A stretch of 64,000 bases of DNA from Nitratireductor arenosus (GCF_009742725.1 NZ_WPHG01000003.1:806001-870000), one strand, 5' to 3'; shown: positions 44,556 to 53,397, counted from the first letter of the stretch. Numbers and translations are program-made. Notes: a model not told the origin generated them from the letters alone.

Positions 44556-46862
44556 ATGCCCGACCTGCTTCTTGAACTTCGTTGCGAGGAAATCCCGGCG
44601 CGCATGCAGCGCAAGGCGGCCGGCGATCTGAAGAAGCTGGTCACCGACGGTCTGGTCGAGGCCGGTCTGACCTATGAGGCGGCGCGCGAATACTGGACGC
44701 CGCGCCGCCTGGCGCTCGACGTGCGCGGGGTCACGGCGCGGTCCAAGGATGTGCGCGAGGAACGCAAGGGCCCGCGCACCGACGCGCCCGAAAAGGCGAT
44801 CGAGGGATTTTTGCGCGCCGCCGGCCTGGCCTCGGTCGACGAGGCCGAAACCAGGACCGATCCTAAAAAAGGCGCCTTTTACGTCGCCGTGATCGAAAAG
44901 CCCGGCCGTGCCGCCGACGAGATCGTGGCGGAGCTGATGCCCGGCCTGATCCGCAATTTTCCCTGGCCGAAATCGATGCGTTGGGGCGCGGCCTCGGCCA
45001 GGCCCGGCGCGCTGCGCTGGGTCCGGCCGCTGCAGTCGATCCTGTGCACGTTCGGCCCGGAGACCGAGGAACCGGTGGTGGTCGACTTCGAGGTCGATGG
45101 GCTGCACGCCTCAAACGTCACCTACGGCCACCGGTTCCACGCGCCGGACCCCATCACCGTGCGCCGTTTCGACGATTATGTCGCGGCTCTGGAGGTAGCC
45201 CGGGTCGTGCTCGATGCCGAGCGGCGCAAGAAGATCATCGAAGCCGACGCTGCCAACCTCGCCTTCGCCGCCGGGCTGGATATCGTCGCCGACGAGGGGC
45301 TGCTCGACGAGGTTTCGGGCCTTGTCGAATGGCCGGTCGTGCTTATGGGTGCGTTCGAGCAGGACTTTCTCGACATCCCGCCGGAAATCGTGCGGCTGAC
45401 GATCCGCGCCAACCAGAAATGTTTCGTCACCCGCCCGCAGGGCGAGGCCGAAAACCTCTCCAACCGCTTCGTGCTGGTCGCCAATATCGAGGCCAGGGAC
45501 GGCGGCGCGGAGATCGCGCACGGCAATGCCAAGGTGGTGCGCGCGCGCCTGTCCGACGCGGTGCATTTCTGGAAGACCGACCAGGCCGACCTGCCCGATC
45601 TCGCCGGACTGGAAGCCTCGGCGCAAAAATTCGGCCTCGACCTTAAGAAACCGCTCGACCAGCGCATGGCGCGCCTCGACCGTCTGGGTGTCACCTTTCA
45701 CGCCAAGCTCGGCACGCAAGGGCAGCGCGTCGCGCGTGTCGCCAGGCTGGCCGAGGAACTGGCGCCGGCGGTCGGCGCCGATGCCGGGCTCGCCCGGCGC
45801 GCCGCCGTACTCGCCAAGGCCGATCTGCAGACCGAGGTGGTCGGCGAATTTCCCGAACTGCAGGGCGCCATGGGCTGCAAATATGCCGAGTTCCAGGGTG
45901 AGGACCCGGCGGTCGCCGCCGCCATCGAGGCGCATTACCGCCCGCTCGGCCCCTCCGACGTGGTGCCGGCCGAGCCGGTCTCGATCGCGGTCGCGCTGGC
46001 CGACAAGCTCGACATGCTGACCGGCTTCTGGGCGATCGACGAAAAGCCGACCGGCTCCAAGGATCCCTACGCGCTGCGCCGCGCCGCGCTCGGCGTGATC
46101 CGTATCGTGGTGGAAAACGGGGTACGCTTGTCGCTCCTTGACGCCTGGCACCACAACTGGCTGGAACATGCTCGGCAGACCTTCGACGCTTCAATTCACG
46201 ACCTATTCGACACCGTTCAGCGGCTCCGTACGACGCTGCGTCCGGCCAATCTGGCTGCCGTGTTCGAGGAAGTCGGCGAGAGCATGGATACGGATATCCA
46301 CAACCGCGCGCCGGAGATCGCGGAAACGCTGTCGCAGCGCGAGACCGACCTGCTGACCTTTTTCCACGACCGGCTGAAAGTCTATCTGCGCGACCAGGGT
46401 GCGCGGCACGATCTGATCGACGCGGTCATCACGCCTGAGACTGACGACCTGTTTTTGATCGTCCGCCGGGTCGAGGCGCTGGGCGCGCTGCTTGACAACG
46501 AGGACGGGCAGAACCTGCTCGCCGGCACTAGGCGCGCGGCCAATATTCTCGCCGCCGAGGAAAAGAAGGGCACGGCGGTCGCCGGCAGCGTCGATGCCGC
46601 GCTGTTTGCCGAGAGCGAGGAACGGGCGCTGTTCGACGCGGTGGCGGCGGCCGAAGCCGAGGCCGCGACCGCGCTTACCGACCAGGATTATCAGGCCGCC
46701 ATGCGCGCGCTTGCCGGCCTGCGCGGCCCGGTCGACGCGTTTTTCGACAAGGTGCTGGTCAATGCCGAGGACGAGGCCGTGCGCGCCAACCGGCTCGCCC
46801 TTCTGGCCCGTATCCGCGCCGCGACCGGCCAGGTCGCCGATTTCTCGCGCATTGCCGGCTAG
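44556..46862 (+). CDS. glyS: Glycyl-tRNA synthetase beta subunit
   Basis: 768-residue tRNA-recognition subunit of glycyl-tRNA synthetase. It begins [18 protein letters not shown], the conserved family opening, and contains [11 protein letters not shown] and the HD-domain-like [31 protein letters not shown]; the C-terminal third is the anticodon-binding DALR-like domain. ATG 44556 matches the conserved N-terminus. Confidence 0.97.
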   Translation: MPDLLLELRCEEIPARMQRKAAGDLKKLVTDGLVEAGLTYEAAREYWTPRRLALDVRGVTARSKDVREERKGPRTDAPEKAIEGFLRAAGLASVDEAETRTDPKKGAFYVAVIEKPGRAADEIVAELMPGLIRNFPWPKSMRWGAASARPGALRWVRPLQSILCTFGPETEEPVVVDFEVDGLHASNVTYGHRFHAPDPITVRRFDDYVAALEVARVVLDAERRKKIIEADAANLAFAAGLDIVADEGLLDEVSGLVEWPVVLMGAFEQDFLDIPPEIVRLTIRANQKCFVTRPQGEAENLSNRFVLVANIEARDGGAEIAHGNAKVVRARLSDAVHFWKTDQADLPDLAGLEASAQKFGLDLKKPLDQRMARLDRLGVTFHAKLGTQGQRVARVARLAEELAPAVGADAGLARRAAVLAKADLQTEVVGEFPELQGAMGCKYAEFQGEDPAVAAAIEAHYRPLGPSDVVPAEPVSIAVALADKLDMLTGFWAIDEKPTGSKDPYALRRAALGVIRIVVENGVRLSLLDAWHHNWLEHARQTFDASIHDLFDTVQRLRTTLRPANLAAVFEEVGESMDTDIHNRAPEIAETLSQRETDLLTFFHDRLKVYLRDQGARHDLIDAVITPETDDLFLIVRRVEALGALLDNEDGQNLLAGTRRAANILAAEEKKGTAVAGSVDAALFAESEERALFDAVAAAEAEAATALTDQDYQAAMRALAGLRGPVDAFFDKVLVNAEDEAVRANRLALLARIRAATGQVADFSRIAG

Positions 46863-46889
46863 GACGCGTCTTTCCGGCCGTCCCGCGCC

Positions 46890-47528
46890 CTATTCCAGTT
46901 GGCGCGACGGCGGCGGTGGCGAAGGCGGCGCGGGCGGTAAGGCCGGCGGCTCGGGTGATTGCTTGCGGTCGGGGCCGGGCGGCGCCGGCCTGTCGCTGGA
47001 AACGGTGCGGCGTTCGGTGGCGATCGGGGTGTCGGGGCTGGGAGGCGGCTCGACGACGATCTCCGCGGGAACCGGCGCGCTGGTGGCGGCGGCCGGAAAC
47101 GGCTTGCCGACGAGCCCGCCGCGAATCACCATTGGCATTGTCGGCTGGTGGCCGGCAAGCGACGCCGCCCGTTCGCCCGCGGTCGCCGTCGGCGCCGGTT
47201 CGCCAAGCAGGACCATCGACCGGCTGAGGCGCGGCACGAGCATGGCAACACGATCGGCCTCGTCGTCGCTGCCGGGCTGGTGGCCGAACAGCGCTGTTGC
47301 GGCTTCGGCCGGGGAGCCGGAGAGATTTTCGGACAGGGCGGCTGTCTTGATGGTCGCGTCCGGGGCGGCAAGGACGATCGGCGGGTCGCCGAGGGCCGGC
47401 TCGCCCAAAACGATGATCGAGCGGGAAGGCCCGACCGGCACGGCGTCAAGCGTGACGAAGGACGAGGCGTAGGCCTCACCGGTCGTCGCGACTGCCAATG
47501 CCATCGCTGCCGTTGCCAGAAACTTCAT
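46890..47528 (-). CDS. Secreted proline-rich protein with repeated VLGEPA motif
   Basis: 212-residue exported protein of unknown function. After a signal peptide (FLATAAMALAVATTGEAYA) the sequence has two related segments, SRSIIVLGEPALG and SRSMVLLGEPAPT, each followed by a GHQP-containing stretch (LFGHQPGSDD, LAGHQPTMPM), suggesting an internal duplication. The C-terminal 60 residues are proline-rich (PPALPPAPPSPPPPSR) and probably disordered. ATG 47528 is spaced five bases from GGGAG. Convergent with glyS. Confidence 0.65.
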   Translation of the reverse strand: MKFLATAAMALAVATTGEAYASSFVTLDAVPVGPSRSIIVLGEPALGDPPIVLAAPDATIKTAALSENLSGSPAEAATALFGHQPGSDDEADRVAMLVPRLSRSMVLLGEPAPTATAGERAASLAGHQPTMPMVIRGGLVGKPFPAAATSAPVPAEIVVEPPPSPDTPIATERRTVSSDRPAPPGPDRKQSPEPPALPPAPPSPPPPSRQLE

Positions 47529-47712
47529 CATTCTCCCGCCAGCTACGCGGCGTGAACCCGTTACGACGCAACAAACACCCTACGGCACGCGCCCAATGGT
47601 CCCGTTGGCGAAGACCCTACCATTCGACCGATTAACGAAATGATGACGCAGGGTTACTTGCCGCGCGCCAATGGGCAGGATAGGCAGCTTCGCGTGACAG
47701 ACTGGACACGTG

Positions 47713-48666
47713 ATGGCCGATATCGTCAATGAGGAGACCGCACTCGAGCGCGCAATCGCCCTGGTCCATGCCGGCCAGCCGGTGGCGCTGCCGACCGAGA
47801 CCGTCTACGGCTTGGCTGCCGATGCCACCAATGGCGAGGCGGTGGCGCTGATCTTCGAGGCCAAGGGCCGTCCCCGCTTCAATCCGTTGATCGTGCATGT
47901 CGCCGACCGTGCGATGGCCGAGCGGATCGGCCGCTTCGACGCCCTGTCGCGAAAGCTGGCGGCCGCCTTCTGGCCGGGGCCGCTCACCCTCGTCGTGCCT
48001 CTTGCCCCCGAAGCCGAAATCCATCCGCTGGTCACGGCCGGACTTACGAGCGTCGGCCTGCGCATGCCGCGCGGCTTCGCCGCAAGGCTGATCGCGGCCG
48101 GCGGCCGACCGCTCGCCGCACCCAGCGCCAATTCCTCCGGCCGCATCAGCGCCACCACCGCCGCCGCCGTCGAGGCCGATCTCGGAGACAGGATCGCGCT
48201 GGTCGTCGATGGCGGGCCGACCCCTGTCGGGGTCGAATCGACCATCGTCAAGGTCGAGGACGGCCGTGTGCGCCTGCTGCGTCCGGGCGGCATCGCCGCC
48301 GAGGAGATCGAGGCCGTTCTGGGCGCGCCGCTGCTGCGCGGCGAGGCCGGTGGCATCGAGGCGCCGGGCATGATGCGGTCGCATTACGCGCCGCGGGCCG
48401 GCCTGCGGCTTGCGGCAGATGCGGTCGCGCCCGGCGAGGCGTTGCTCGCCTTCGGGCCAAAACGCATCGCGGGCGCCGACAGGGCCGTCATGGTGCTGAA
48501 CCTGTCGCCGGTCGGCGATCTGCGCGAGGCGGCGGCCAGTCTTTTTTTACATTTGCAGGCGCTCGATCGCTCGGGCGCGCCGGTTATCGCGGCCGAATCC
48601 GTTCCGCAAACCGGTCTTGGCGAGGCGATCAACGACAGGCTGCGGCGCGCGGCCGCCCCCCGGTGA
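47713..48666 (+). CDS. L-threonylcarbamoyladenylate synthase (Sua5/TsaC2 type)
   Basis: Makes threonylcarbamoyl-AMP for the t6A modification of tRNAs decoding ANN codons. The 317-residue protein has an N-terminal YrdC/TsaC domain with PTETVYGLAADATN, KGRPRFNPLIVH and PLAAPSANSSGRIS, and an extra C-terminal Sua5 domain beginning after APGMMRSHYAPRA, the linker that closes over the active site in Sua5. The ATG at 47713 follows a GTG that is also open. It is separated by about 90 bases from the FAD oxidase gene. Confidence 0.94.
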   Translation: MADIVNEETALERAIALVHAGQPVALPTETVYGLAADATNGEAVALIFEAKGRPRFNPLIVHVADRAMAERIGRFDALSRKLAAAFWPGPLTLVVPLAPEAEIHPLVTAGLTSVGLRMPRGFAARLIAAGGRPLAAPSANSSGRISATTAAAVEADLGDRIALVVDGGPTPVGVESTIVKVEDGRVRLLRPGGIAAEEIEAVLGAPLLRGEAGGIEAPGMMRSHYAPRAGLRLAADAVAPGEALLAFGPKRIAGADRAVMVLNLSPVGDLREAAASLFLHLQALDRSGAPVIAAESVPQTGLGEAINDRLRRAAAPR

Positions 48667-48760
48667 CAAGGCCGCCCGTGCCCGATAGCGTCCCGTAAAG
48701 GTGCCGCTACGACCGCGCCGCTCCGCCAGACCCCGCCGCCCGACCGGACAGGACCGATAG

Positions 48761-50191
48761 ATGAGCGACGATGAACCCCTGCTTTCCCCGAGCCTGATCG
48801 AGCGTTTCGCCGGGATCGTCGGCGAACGCCATGCGCTGCGCGGAGCCGAGGAGGTGGCGCCCTATCTCACCGAGCCGCGTGGCCTGTTCGCGGGCCACAG
48901 CCGGCTTGTGTTGCGTCCCGGCTCGGTCCGGGAGGTCTCGCAGGTGCTCGCGCTCGCCAGCCAGACCGGCACGCCGATCGTGCCCCAGGGCGGCAATACC
49001 GGACTGGTCGGCGGCCAGATGCCGGACGCGACCGGACGCCAGGTGGTGCTGTCGCTCTCGCGGCTCAACCGGATCCGCGAAATAGACGTCGCCTCCAACA
49101 CCATGACCGCCGAGGCGGGGGTTGTGCTGCAGGCCGCGCAACAGGCTGCGGACGGCGCCGACCGGCTGTTCCCGCTGTCGCTTGCCTCCCAGGGCTCGTG
49201 CCAGATCGGCGGCAATCTGTCGTCCAACGCGGGCGGCACCGGGGTGCTTGCCTACGGCAATGCGCGCGAATTGTGCCTGGGCGTGGAGGTCGTGTTGCCC
49301 ACCGGTGAGGTGCTCGACGATCTGCGCAAGCTCAGGAAGGACAATACCGGGTACGATCTGAAAAACCTGTTCGTCGGCGCCGAAGGCACGCTCGGCGTCA
49401 TCACCGCCGCCGTCTTGAAGCTTTTTCCCAAGCCCAAAGGGCGCGAGGTCGCGTGGGTCGGCCTCTCTTCGCCGCGCCAGGCGCTGGCGCTGTTTGCCGA
49501 TGCGCTCGAACGGGCCGGCAGCGGGCTTACCGGCTTCGAACTCTGCGCGCGCATCGCCGTCGATTTCGCCCTGCGCCATGTGCCGGGCACTGTGCGGCCT
49601 CTGCAGAGCGAGCACGACTGGTACGTGCTCGTCGAGATATCGTCGGGACGCTCGCCGGAGGACGCGCGCGCGCTGATCGAGGACATTCTGTCGGCCGGTA
49701 TCGAGAAAGGCCTCGCCACCGATGCGGTGATCGCCGAAAGCCTGGCCCAGGCCGCCGCATTCTGGCGCCTTCGCGAGGCGATGTCGGAAGCCCAGCGCGC
49801 GGAGGGCGTGTCGATCAAGCACGATATCTCGGTGCCGGTGGCGGCGATCCCCGATTTCATCGACGAGGCCGGTCGCGCCGTGCGCGCCATCGAACCGGGC
49901 GCCCGGTTCGTCACCTTCGGCCACATGGGCGACGGCAATCTGCACTATAACATCTCGCAGCCCAAAGGCGCCCCGGGCGAGGCCTTCAAGGCGCGCTACC
50001 GCGAGGTCAACGACCGTGTGCACGACGTCGTGCGTGCCTTCGCTGGGTCGATCTCCGCCGAACATGGCATCGGCCAGATGAAGCGCGACGAATTGGTGGC
50101 CACCGCGCCGCCTGTGGCGACCGACCTGATGCGCCGCGTGCGCAAGGCGTTTGATCCGGCCGGCATCATGAATCCCGGCAAACTGATCTGA
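48761..50191 (+). CDS. FAD-linked oxidase, D-2-hydroxyacid (GlcD-like) dehydrogenase
   Basis: 476-residue flavoprotein of the VAO/GlcD family, which oxidises D-2-hydroxyacids such as D-2-hydroxyglutarate or D-lactate. PQGGNTGLVGGQMP is the FAD-phosphate loop, SQGSCQIGGNLSSNAGG the second FAD segment, and HMGDGNLHYN plus AEHGIGQMK the C-terminal substrate/metal residues. The length and the absence of an iron-sulfur partner suggest a D-2-hydroxyglutarate dehydrogenase-like enzyme. It stands at the left border of the AT-richer island. Confidence 0.88.
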   Translation: MSDDEPLLSPSLIERFAGIVGERHALRGAEEVAPYLTEPRGLFAGHSRLVLRPGSVREVSQVLALASQTGTPIVPQGGNTGLVGGQMPDATGRQVVLSLSRLNRIREIDVASNTMTAEAGVVLQAAQQAADGADRLFPLSLASQGSCQIGGNLSSNAGGTGVLAYGNARELCLGVEVVLPTGEVLDDLRKLRKDNTGYDLKNLFVGAEGTLGVITAAVLKLFPKPKGREVAWVGLSSPRQALALFADALERAGSGLTGFELCARIAVDFALRHVPGTVRPLQSEHDWYVLVEISSGRSPEDARALIEDILSAGIEKGLATDAVIAESLAQAAAFWRLREAMSEAQRAEGVSIKHDISVPVAAIPDFIDEAGRAVRAIEPGARFVTFGHMGDGNLHYNISQPKGAPGEAFKARYREVNDRVHDVVRAFAGSISAEHGIGQMKRDELVATAPPVATDLMRRVRKAFDPAGIMNPGKLI

Positions 50192-50653
50192 CTTTCGTCG
50201 TTGAACACCCCGGATAGCGAAAAAAAAGAATGCGCGGTGTGGCGTTGGCCCGCCATGTTTGAGCGGTTTGCTCCGCATGAAAGTAATTTCCTGCCATGGG
50301 CGCGCGCCTTTTGAGGCCTTTTGGCAGGGTATCTTGACGATATCGCCTTTCTGGGCCGCTCCGGAATCCCGGTCGATGGGTGCGGCACGGGAAAGTGCAA
50401 GAGTTTGCATGGATGTCGTCCAACAGGTGGACATCCTGAATAATGGTGATCACGGGCGGCAGTGATTCGTGGTACAAATCGCACCGGGTTTGAACGCGCC
50501 AAGTGCAGTGGGGCATATCTGCCGGCGCGTGAATTGGGCATTTCGGTTAGCCGAAAAGGGGTGTGTACGATGCAGTCCGGATTGAAGTTTTTTGCTGTTG
50601 CAATCGTGCCGTGTCGTGGAAGTCGTTAGAAAGCAGCCCTAGATAAGCCAGCC
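50192..50653. other. 462-base intergenic region, no gene recognised
   Basis: Looser composition than the flanking core genes, with A- and T-runs. The open frames in it are short and have poor ribosome sites. A small dyad, TTTCGG-TTAG-CCGAAA (50541-50556), lies about 100 bases before the XRE-type gene and could be its operator. Confidence 0.5.
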
Positions 50654-51409
50654 ATGTGGCTACATTCGGCTTTTGCGGAACGGCTTAGGAAGCTCTGTCG
50701 GCAGGCGGGTTCGGTAGCGAAAGTGTGTCGGGAAACCGGCATCAGCCGCGCTCAACTTGACCGGTATCTGGATGGTAAAGCGCTGCCGGGGGCGGAGAAT
50801 ACCCGCAAGCTGTGTGTCTATTTCGACATCTCAGAACGGCAACTCTTCACACCGCCGAGCGCGCAGCCGGACGAGGCAAGCGCCACGGTGGCCGGCGTGC
50901 CGACGGCCATGCTTGATCTCCTCGCGCATCGTCCGCTGCCGCCCCTGCCCGAGGGAATCTATTTCACTTATTTCAACGTACCCTCGCGCCCCAATCTCGT
51001 CATGCGCTCGGCGACGTTCATCTTCAAGCGCGATCGCGTGATGGCGTTTCGCCGGGTGACGGGCGGGCGCGGCGGGCCGGGCGGCGCCTGGTCGCGCTCG
51101 CAGGGCAACCATTACGGCATCGTGACGTCCAGCTTGAACTGGATCTACTTCACCGCCTTCAACCGGCGTCATGTCGGTGAACCGAGCCTGATCGCGGCCG
51201 GTTGGGCGGGGTATGCCGAGCCGACATTGATCGGAACCACGATGGTGTTGACCGAAAGCGGGCCGGAGACCGGCACCGCGATCATCCGGCCGGCCTCGAT
51301 CAGCTATCGTGCGCGTGACGCCATCGCTGCTGTCGGCGTCTACAAGATCACTGACCCCTCCCTCGACCCCGTCGTGGTCGACCTGCTCGGCGGTCTGCGC
51401 GCAGCCTGA
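50654..51409 (+). CDS. XRE-type helix-turn-helix regulator with unknown C-terminal domain
   Basis: 251-residue regulator. Residues 8-66 form an XRE/Cro-like helix-turn-helix (FAERLRKLCRQAGSVAKVCRETGISRAQLDRYLDG). The C-terminal 170 residues are a beta-rich domain starting LPPLPEGIYFTYFNVPSRPN, with alternating hydrophobic strands (NHYGIVTSSLNWIYFTAF, PTLIGTTMVLTESG); it is not an S24 peptidase and I do not recognise the fold, though similar XRE proteins occur in rhizobia. No clear ribosome site precedes ATG 50654. It is 276 bases upstream of the putative peptide-modification genes and may control them. Confidence 0.8.
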   Translation: MWLHSAFAERLRKLCRQAGSVAKVCRETGISRAQLDRYLDGKALPGAENTRKLCVYFDISERQLFTPPSAQPDEASATVAGVPTAMLDLLAHRPLPPLPEGIYFTYFNVPSRPNLVMRSATFIFKRDRVMAFRRVTGGRGGPGGAWSRSQGNHYGIVTSSLNWIYFTAFNRRHVGEPSLIAAGWAGYAEPTLIGTTMVLTESGPETGTAIIRPASISYRARDAIAAVGVYKITDPSLDPVVVDLLGGLRAA

Positions 51410-51432
51410 TCCCTTTTTCCCGAAAAGAAGCA

Positions 51433-51467
51433 GCCGCCACCGTAAAGGCTCCCGGTGACGGCTTTTT
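51433..51467 (+). terminator. Terminator after XRE-type gene
   Basis: GCCGCCACCG (51433-51442) pairs with CGGTGACGGC (51453-51462) with one mismatch, followed by five Ts. It separates the regulator transcript from the downstream peptide operon. Confidence 0.75.
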
Positions 51468-51513
51468 GGCCTTTCGGCTTTTTTTGAATATTTGATACAA
51501 ATCCGATTAAATT

Positions 51514-51530
51514 TACTCGTAATAAGAGTA
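51514..51530. promoter_or_regulatory. Candidate operator in AT-rich region upstream of peptide gene
   Basis: TACTC-GTAATAA-GAGTA is a 5-bp-arm dyad in a strongly AT-rich stretch (about 51475-51640) that must hold the promoter of the peptide operon. No convincing -35/-10 pair was identified. Confidence 0.35.
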
Positions 51531-51685
51531 CTTTTAGTCGGAAAGGGCGAAATATAAATTAATTTCTGATGTATGCTTTGGTCCAAATGAATTGATTTCG
51601 TGAAATACACTAAACATTAAGAATTGGATCGCTAGCGTTCTGCTGTTCCCGCAAGATTGCGGGTTGAAAAGAGAAGGGAATGACC

Positions 51686-51769
51686 ATGAAAGCTTCGAAG
51701 AAGAATCTTATGGTTTCGGCGACATCAACCAAGGTTTTTGTCGGCCCGGGCTGGCATTTCTCGCGCTGA
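51686..51769 (+). CDS. Putative RiPP precursor peptide, 27 residues
   Basis: A 27-codon gene with its own strong ribosome site (GAAGGGA, six bases upstream). The peptide starts MKASKKNLMVSATST, basic and Ser/Thr-containing, and ends in the unusual GPGWHFSR, with no cysteine. An in-frame ATG at 51680 would add two residues but sits directly on the ribosome site. It lies just upstream of a SagB-type peptide dehydrogenase with an N-terminal recognition-like domain, separated by a strong hairpin: the layout of a RiPP precursor and its modifying enzyme. Alternative: a short leader peptide that controls the dehydrogenase. No similar precursor family is known to me. Confidence 0.55.
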   Translation: MKASKKNLMVSATSTKVFVGPGWHFSR

Positions 51770-51780
51770 ACAACAGCAAC

Positions 51781-51812
51781 GGCGCCGCCAGTCCATCCGG
51801 ATTGGCGGCGCC
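51781..51812 (+). other. Strong hairpin between peptide gene and SagB-type gene
   Basis: GGCGCCGCCA (51781-51790) and TGGCGGCGCC (51803-51812) pair perfectly, and a G-U pair plus TCC/GGA extend the stem to 14 bp around an ATCC loop. No T-run follows. It lies 11 bases after the peptide stop and 24 before the enzyme start, where it could protect the peptide message or lower enzyme output. Confidence 0.8.
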
Positions 51813-51836
51813 GGCCAAACTATGGAACGGGATAAA

Positions 51837-52913
51837 ATGCTGGTTCGGCCGTCTCGCACGCTTGTTTTTACACATGACGATCAAACGCTGATCGGCTGCA
51901 ATTTCCTTTCGCGGAAGACATTCGCTTGCAGCCCCGACCTGGTGGCCGTGCTCAACGCCTGGACGAAATGGCAGCCGCCATATGCGCTCGCCGCATTGGC
52001 GGAAGGGCTGACCGAAGAGGAAGCCGACGACCTGTCGCGTCAGCTCATCGAGCTGTCGGCGCTGGTTGTCGAGGGATCGGAGCTGGCGGCGCGCGAAGCG
52101 AGTTTCGAGCGGGACTGGTCATGGGGCATCCCGACCGCGCTCATGCATTTTTGCGTACAGAATCCCGACTACATCACCGCCGAAGAGGCCGCGCAGCGCC
52201 AGGTCGACAAGGCTGCAGACTCGACGTCGCCGACGCTGTGGCTGCGCAATGCGCCCGATCAGGCGATACGTCTTCCCGAGGCGTTGGATGGCAACGAGCT
52301 GTTTCGGCTGATGGCCCGCCGCCGTACCGTTCGCAAGGCCGGCGCCCAGACCATCACCTTGAAACAGTTGAGCGATTGCCTGTTTGCCGGGCTCGGTATC
52401 ACCGGGGAAACCCATGGCGTGACCGGATCGCTGCCCTTGTCCATGACGCCGTCCGGCGGCGCGCGCAATCCCTACGAGGCCTACATCTTCGCACGGTCCG
52501 TCGACGGTCTGGCGCCCGGTATCTACCATTATTCGGCGCTCGACCACGACCTGGGTAGGATCGAGGCCTCCTGCTTGCCGAAATTGTCCGAACTGACGGG
52601 TACCCAGGAATGGGCGGACGAGATGGCCTGCCTGATCGTGCTGGCGGCGGATCTGCGGCGAACGATGTGGAAATACGAGGATCCGAACGCGTATCGAGTC
52701 GTATTGATCGAAGCTGGGCATATCGGTCAGAATATTATGCTGGCGGCGACGCATCACGACCTTACGGCCTGTCCCACGGCGGCGCTGTCCCATGCCCGCA
52801 TCTCGCAATTGCTCAAATTCGATTCGGTCGCCGTCGCGCCGATCTATGCATTGACATTGGCTAGGCCGGATCGCGCGGAATTCGAGCGAACCAGCAAGGC
52901 GATGGCGCATTGA
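51837..52913 (+). CDS. SagB-type FMN peptide dehydrogenase with RRE-like N-terminus
   Basis: 358-residue nitroreductase-fold flavoenzyme of the SagB/ThcOx type, which oxidises modified peptides (azoline to azole in thiazole/oxazole-modified microcins). Residues 155-345 carry RRRTVR (161-166), PSGGARNPYE (205-214), PGIYHY (227-232) and YRVVLIEAGHIGQN (286-299), all typical. Residues 8-80 have the strand-strand-three-helix pattern (TLVFTHDDQTLIGCNFLS, then FACSPDLVAVLNAW) of PqqD-like RiPP recognition elements. ATG 51837 has ACGGGA five bases upstream; ATG 51822 is an alternative. No YcaO cyclodehydratase is nearby, so the substrate bond is not obvious. Confidence 0.85.
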   Translation: MLVRPSRTLVFTHDDQTLIGCNFLSRKTFACSPDLVAVLNAWTKWQPPYALAALAEGLTEEEADDLSRQLIELSALVVEGSELAAREASFERDWSWGIPTALMHFCVQNPDYITAEEAAQRQVDKAADSTSPTLWLRNAPDQAIRLPEALDGNELFRLMARRRTVRKAGAQTITLKQLSDCLFAGLGITGETHGVTGSLPLSMTPSGGARNPYEAYIFARSVDGLAPGIYHYSALDHDLGRIEASCLPKLSELTGTQEWADEMACLIVLAADLRRTMWKYEDPNAYRVVLIEAGHIGQNIMLAATHHDLTACPTAALSHARISQLLKFDSVAVAPIYALTLARPDRAEFERTSKAMAH

Positions 52914-53069
52914 GTTTTTCGTCGCGCGGATAGTCTGCGCGGCGTCGTTTGTAACCACGGGGAGCAGGTGGCCACTTCGTGTGAAGGTGGTGCCGCTCGA
53001 GGAAGACCGGTAGTCGTGCGTCAGGGTATCCCATGAGTTCAAGACCATCCAGAATAGCAGGACAGGATC

Positions 53070-53297
53070 ATGGAAAGTCGCACCAAGGGATCGGTGACAC
53101 GTCGGGAGCAGATTGCCTATCTGAATGGGCAGTTGCGTGAAATGCGTGAAATCGCTGCGTCGGCGGGACTGCCCCTGACGGCCTATTTCGTCGAAATGGC
53201 CTATCTTGAGCTCAGCGACACCATTCGCGAGGAACGGATTTTCGCCGAACCCGACAAGCGAGCCGCCGATCTGCCACATCCGGTTGCCGCGGAATAG
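53070..53297 (+). CDS. Small helical protein, function unknown
   Basis: 75-residue protein with a good ribosome site (AGGACAGG) and a strongly helical sequence: RREQIAYLNGQLREMREIAASAGL, then YFVEMAYLELSDTIREER. It resembles short conserved rhizobial proteins of unknown function with the pattern REQI-x-L-x-GQLREMR. It follows the dehydrogenase gene by 156 bases on the same strand; a role in the same system is possible but not shown. Confidence 0.6.
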   Translation: MESRTKGSVTRREQIAYLNGQLREMREIAASAGLPLTAYFVEMAYLELSDTIREERIFAEPDKRAADLPHPVAAE

Positions 53298-53367
53298 CGG
53301 CATTCGACCGCTACGGCCTACCCGCCGGATTTCGGGCCCGACCGTTCACCGGCTGGCACGGCGACGT

Positions 53368-53397
53368 GGGGCGGGCAAGATCGTCCGCCCCGGTTCT
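53368..53397 (+). terminator. Possible terminator at end of island
   Basis: GGGGCGG (53368-53374) and CCGCCCC (53385-53391) pair around a 10-base loop, followed by GGTTCTT. The T-run is weak. Confidence 0.35.

Noticed and set aside
50259-50465. 68-codon frame upstream of the XRE-type gene
   Set aside because: No clear ribosome site, no domain, and mixed residue composition; not distinguishable from chance.
51664-51891. TTG-initiated 75-codon frame covering the peptide gene region in another frame
   Set aside because: Poor start, no matching ribosome-site spacing, overlaps the hairpin and the dehydrogenase start; the 27-codon ATG frame fits better.
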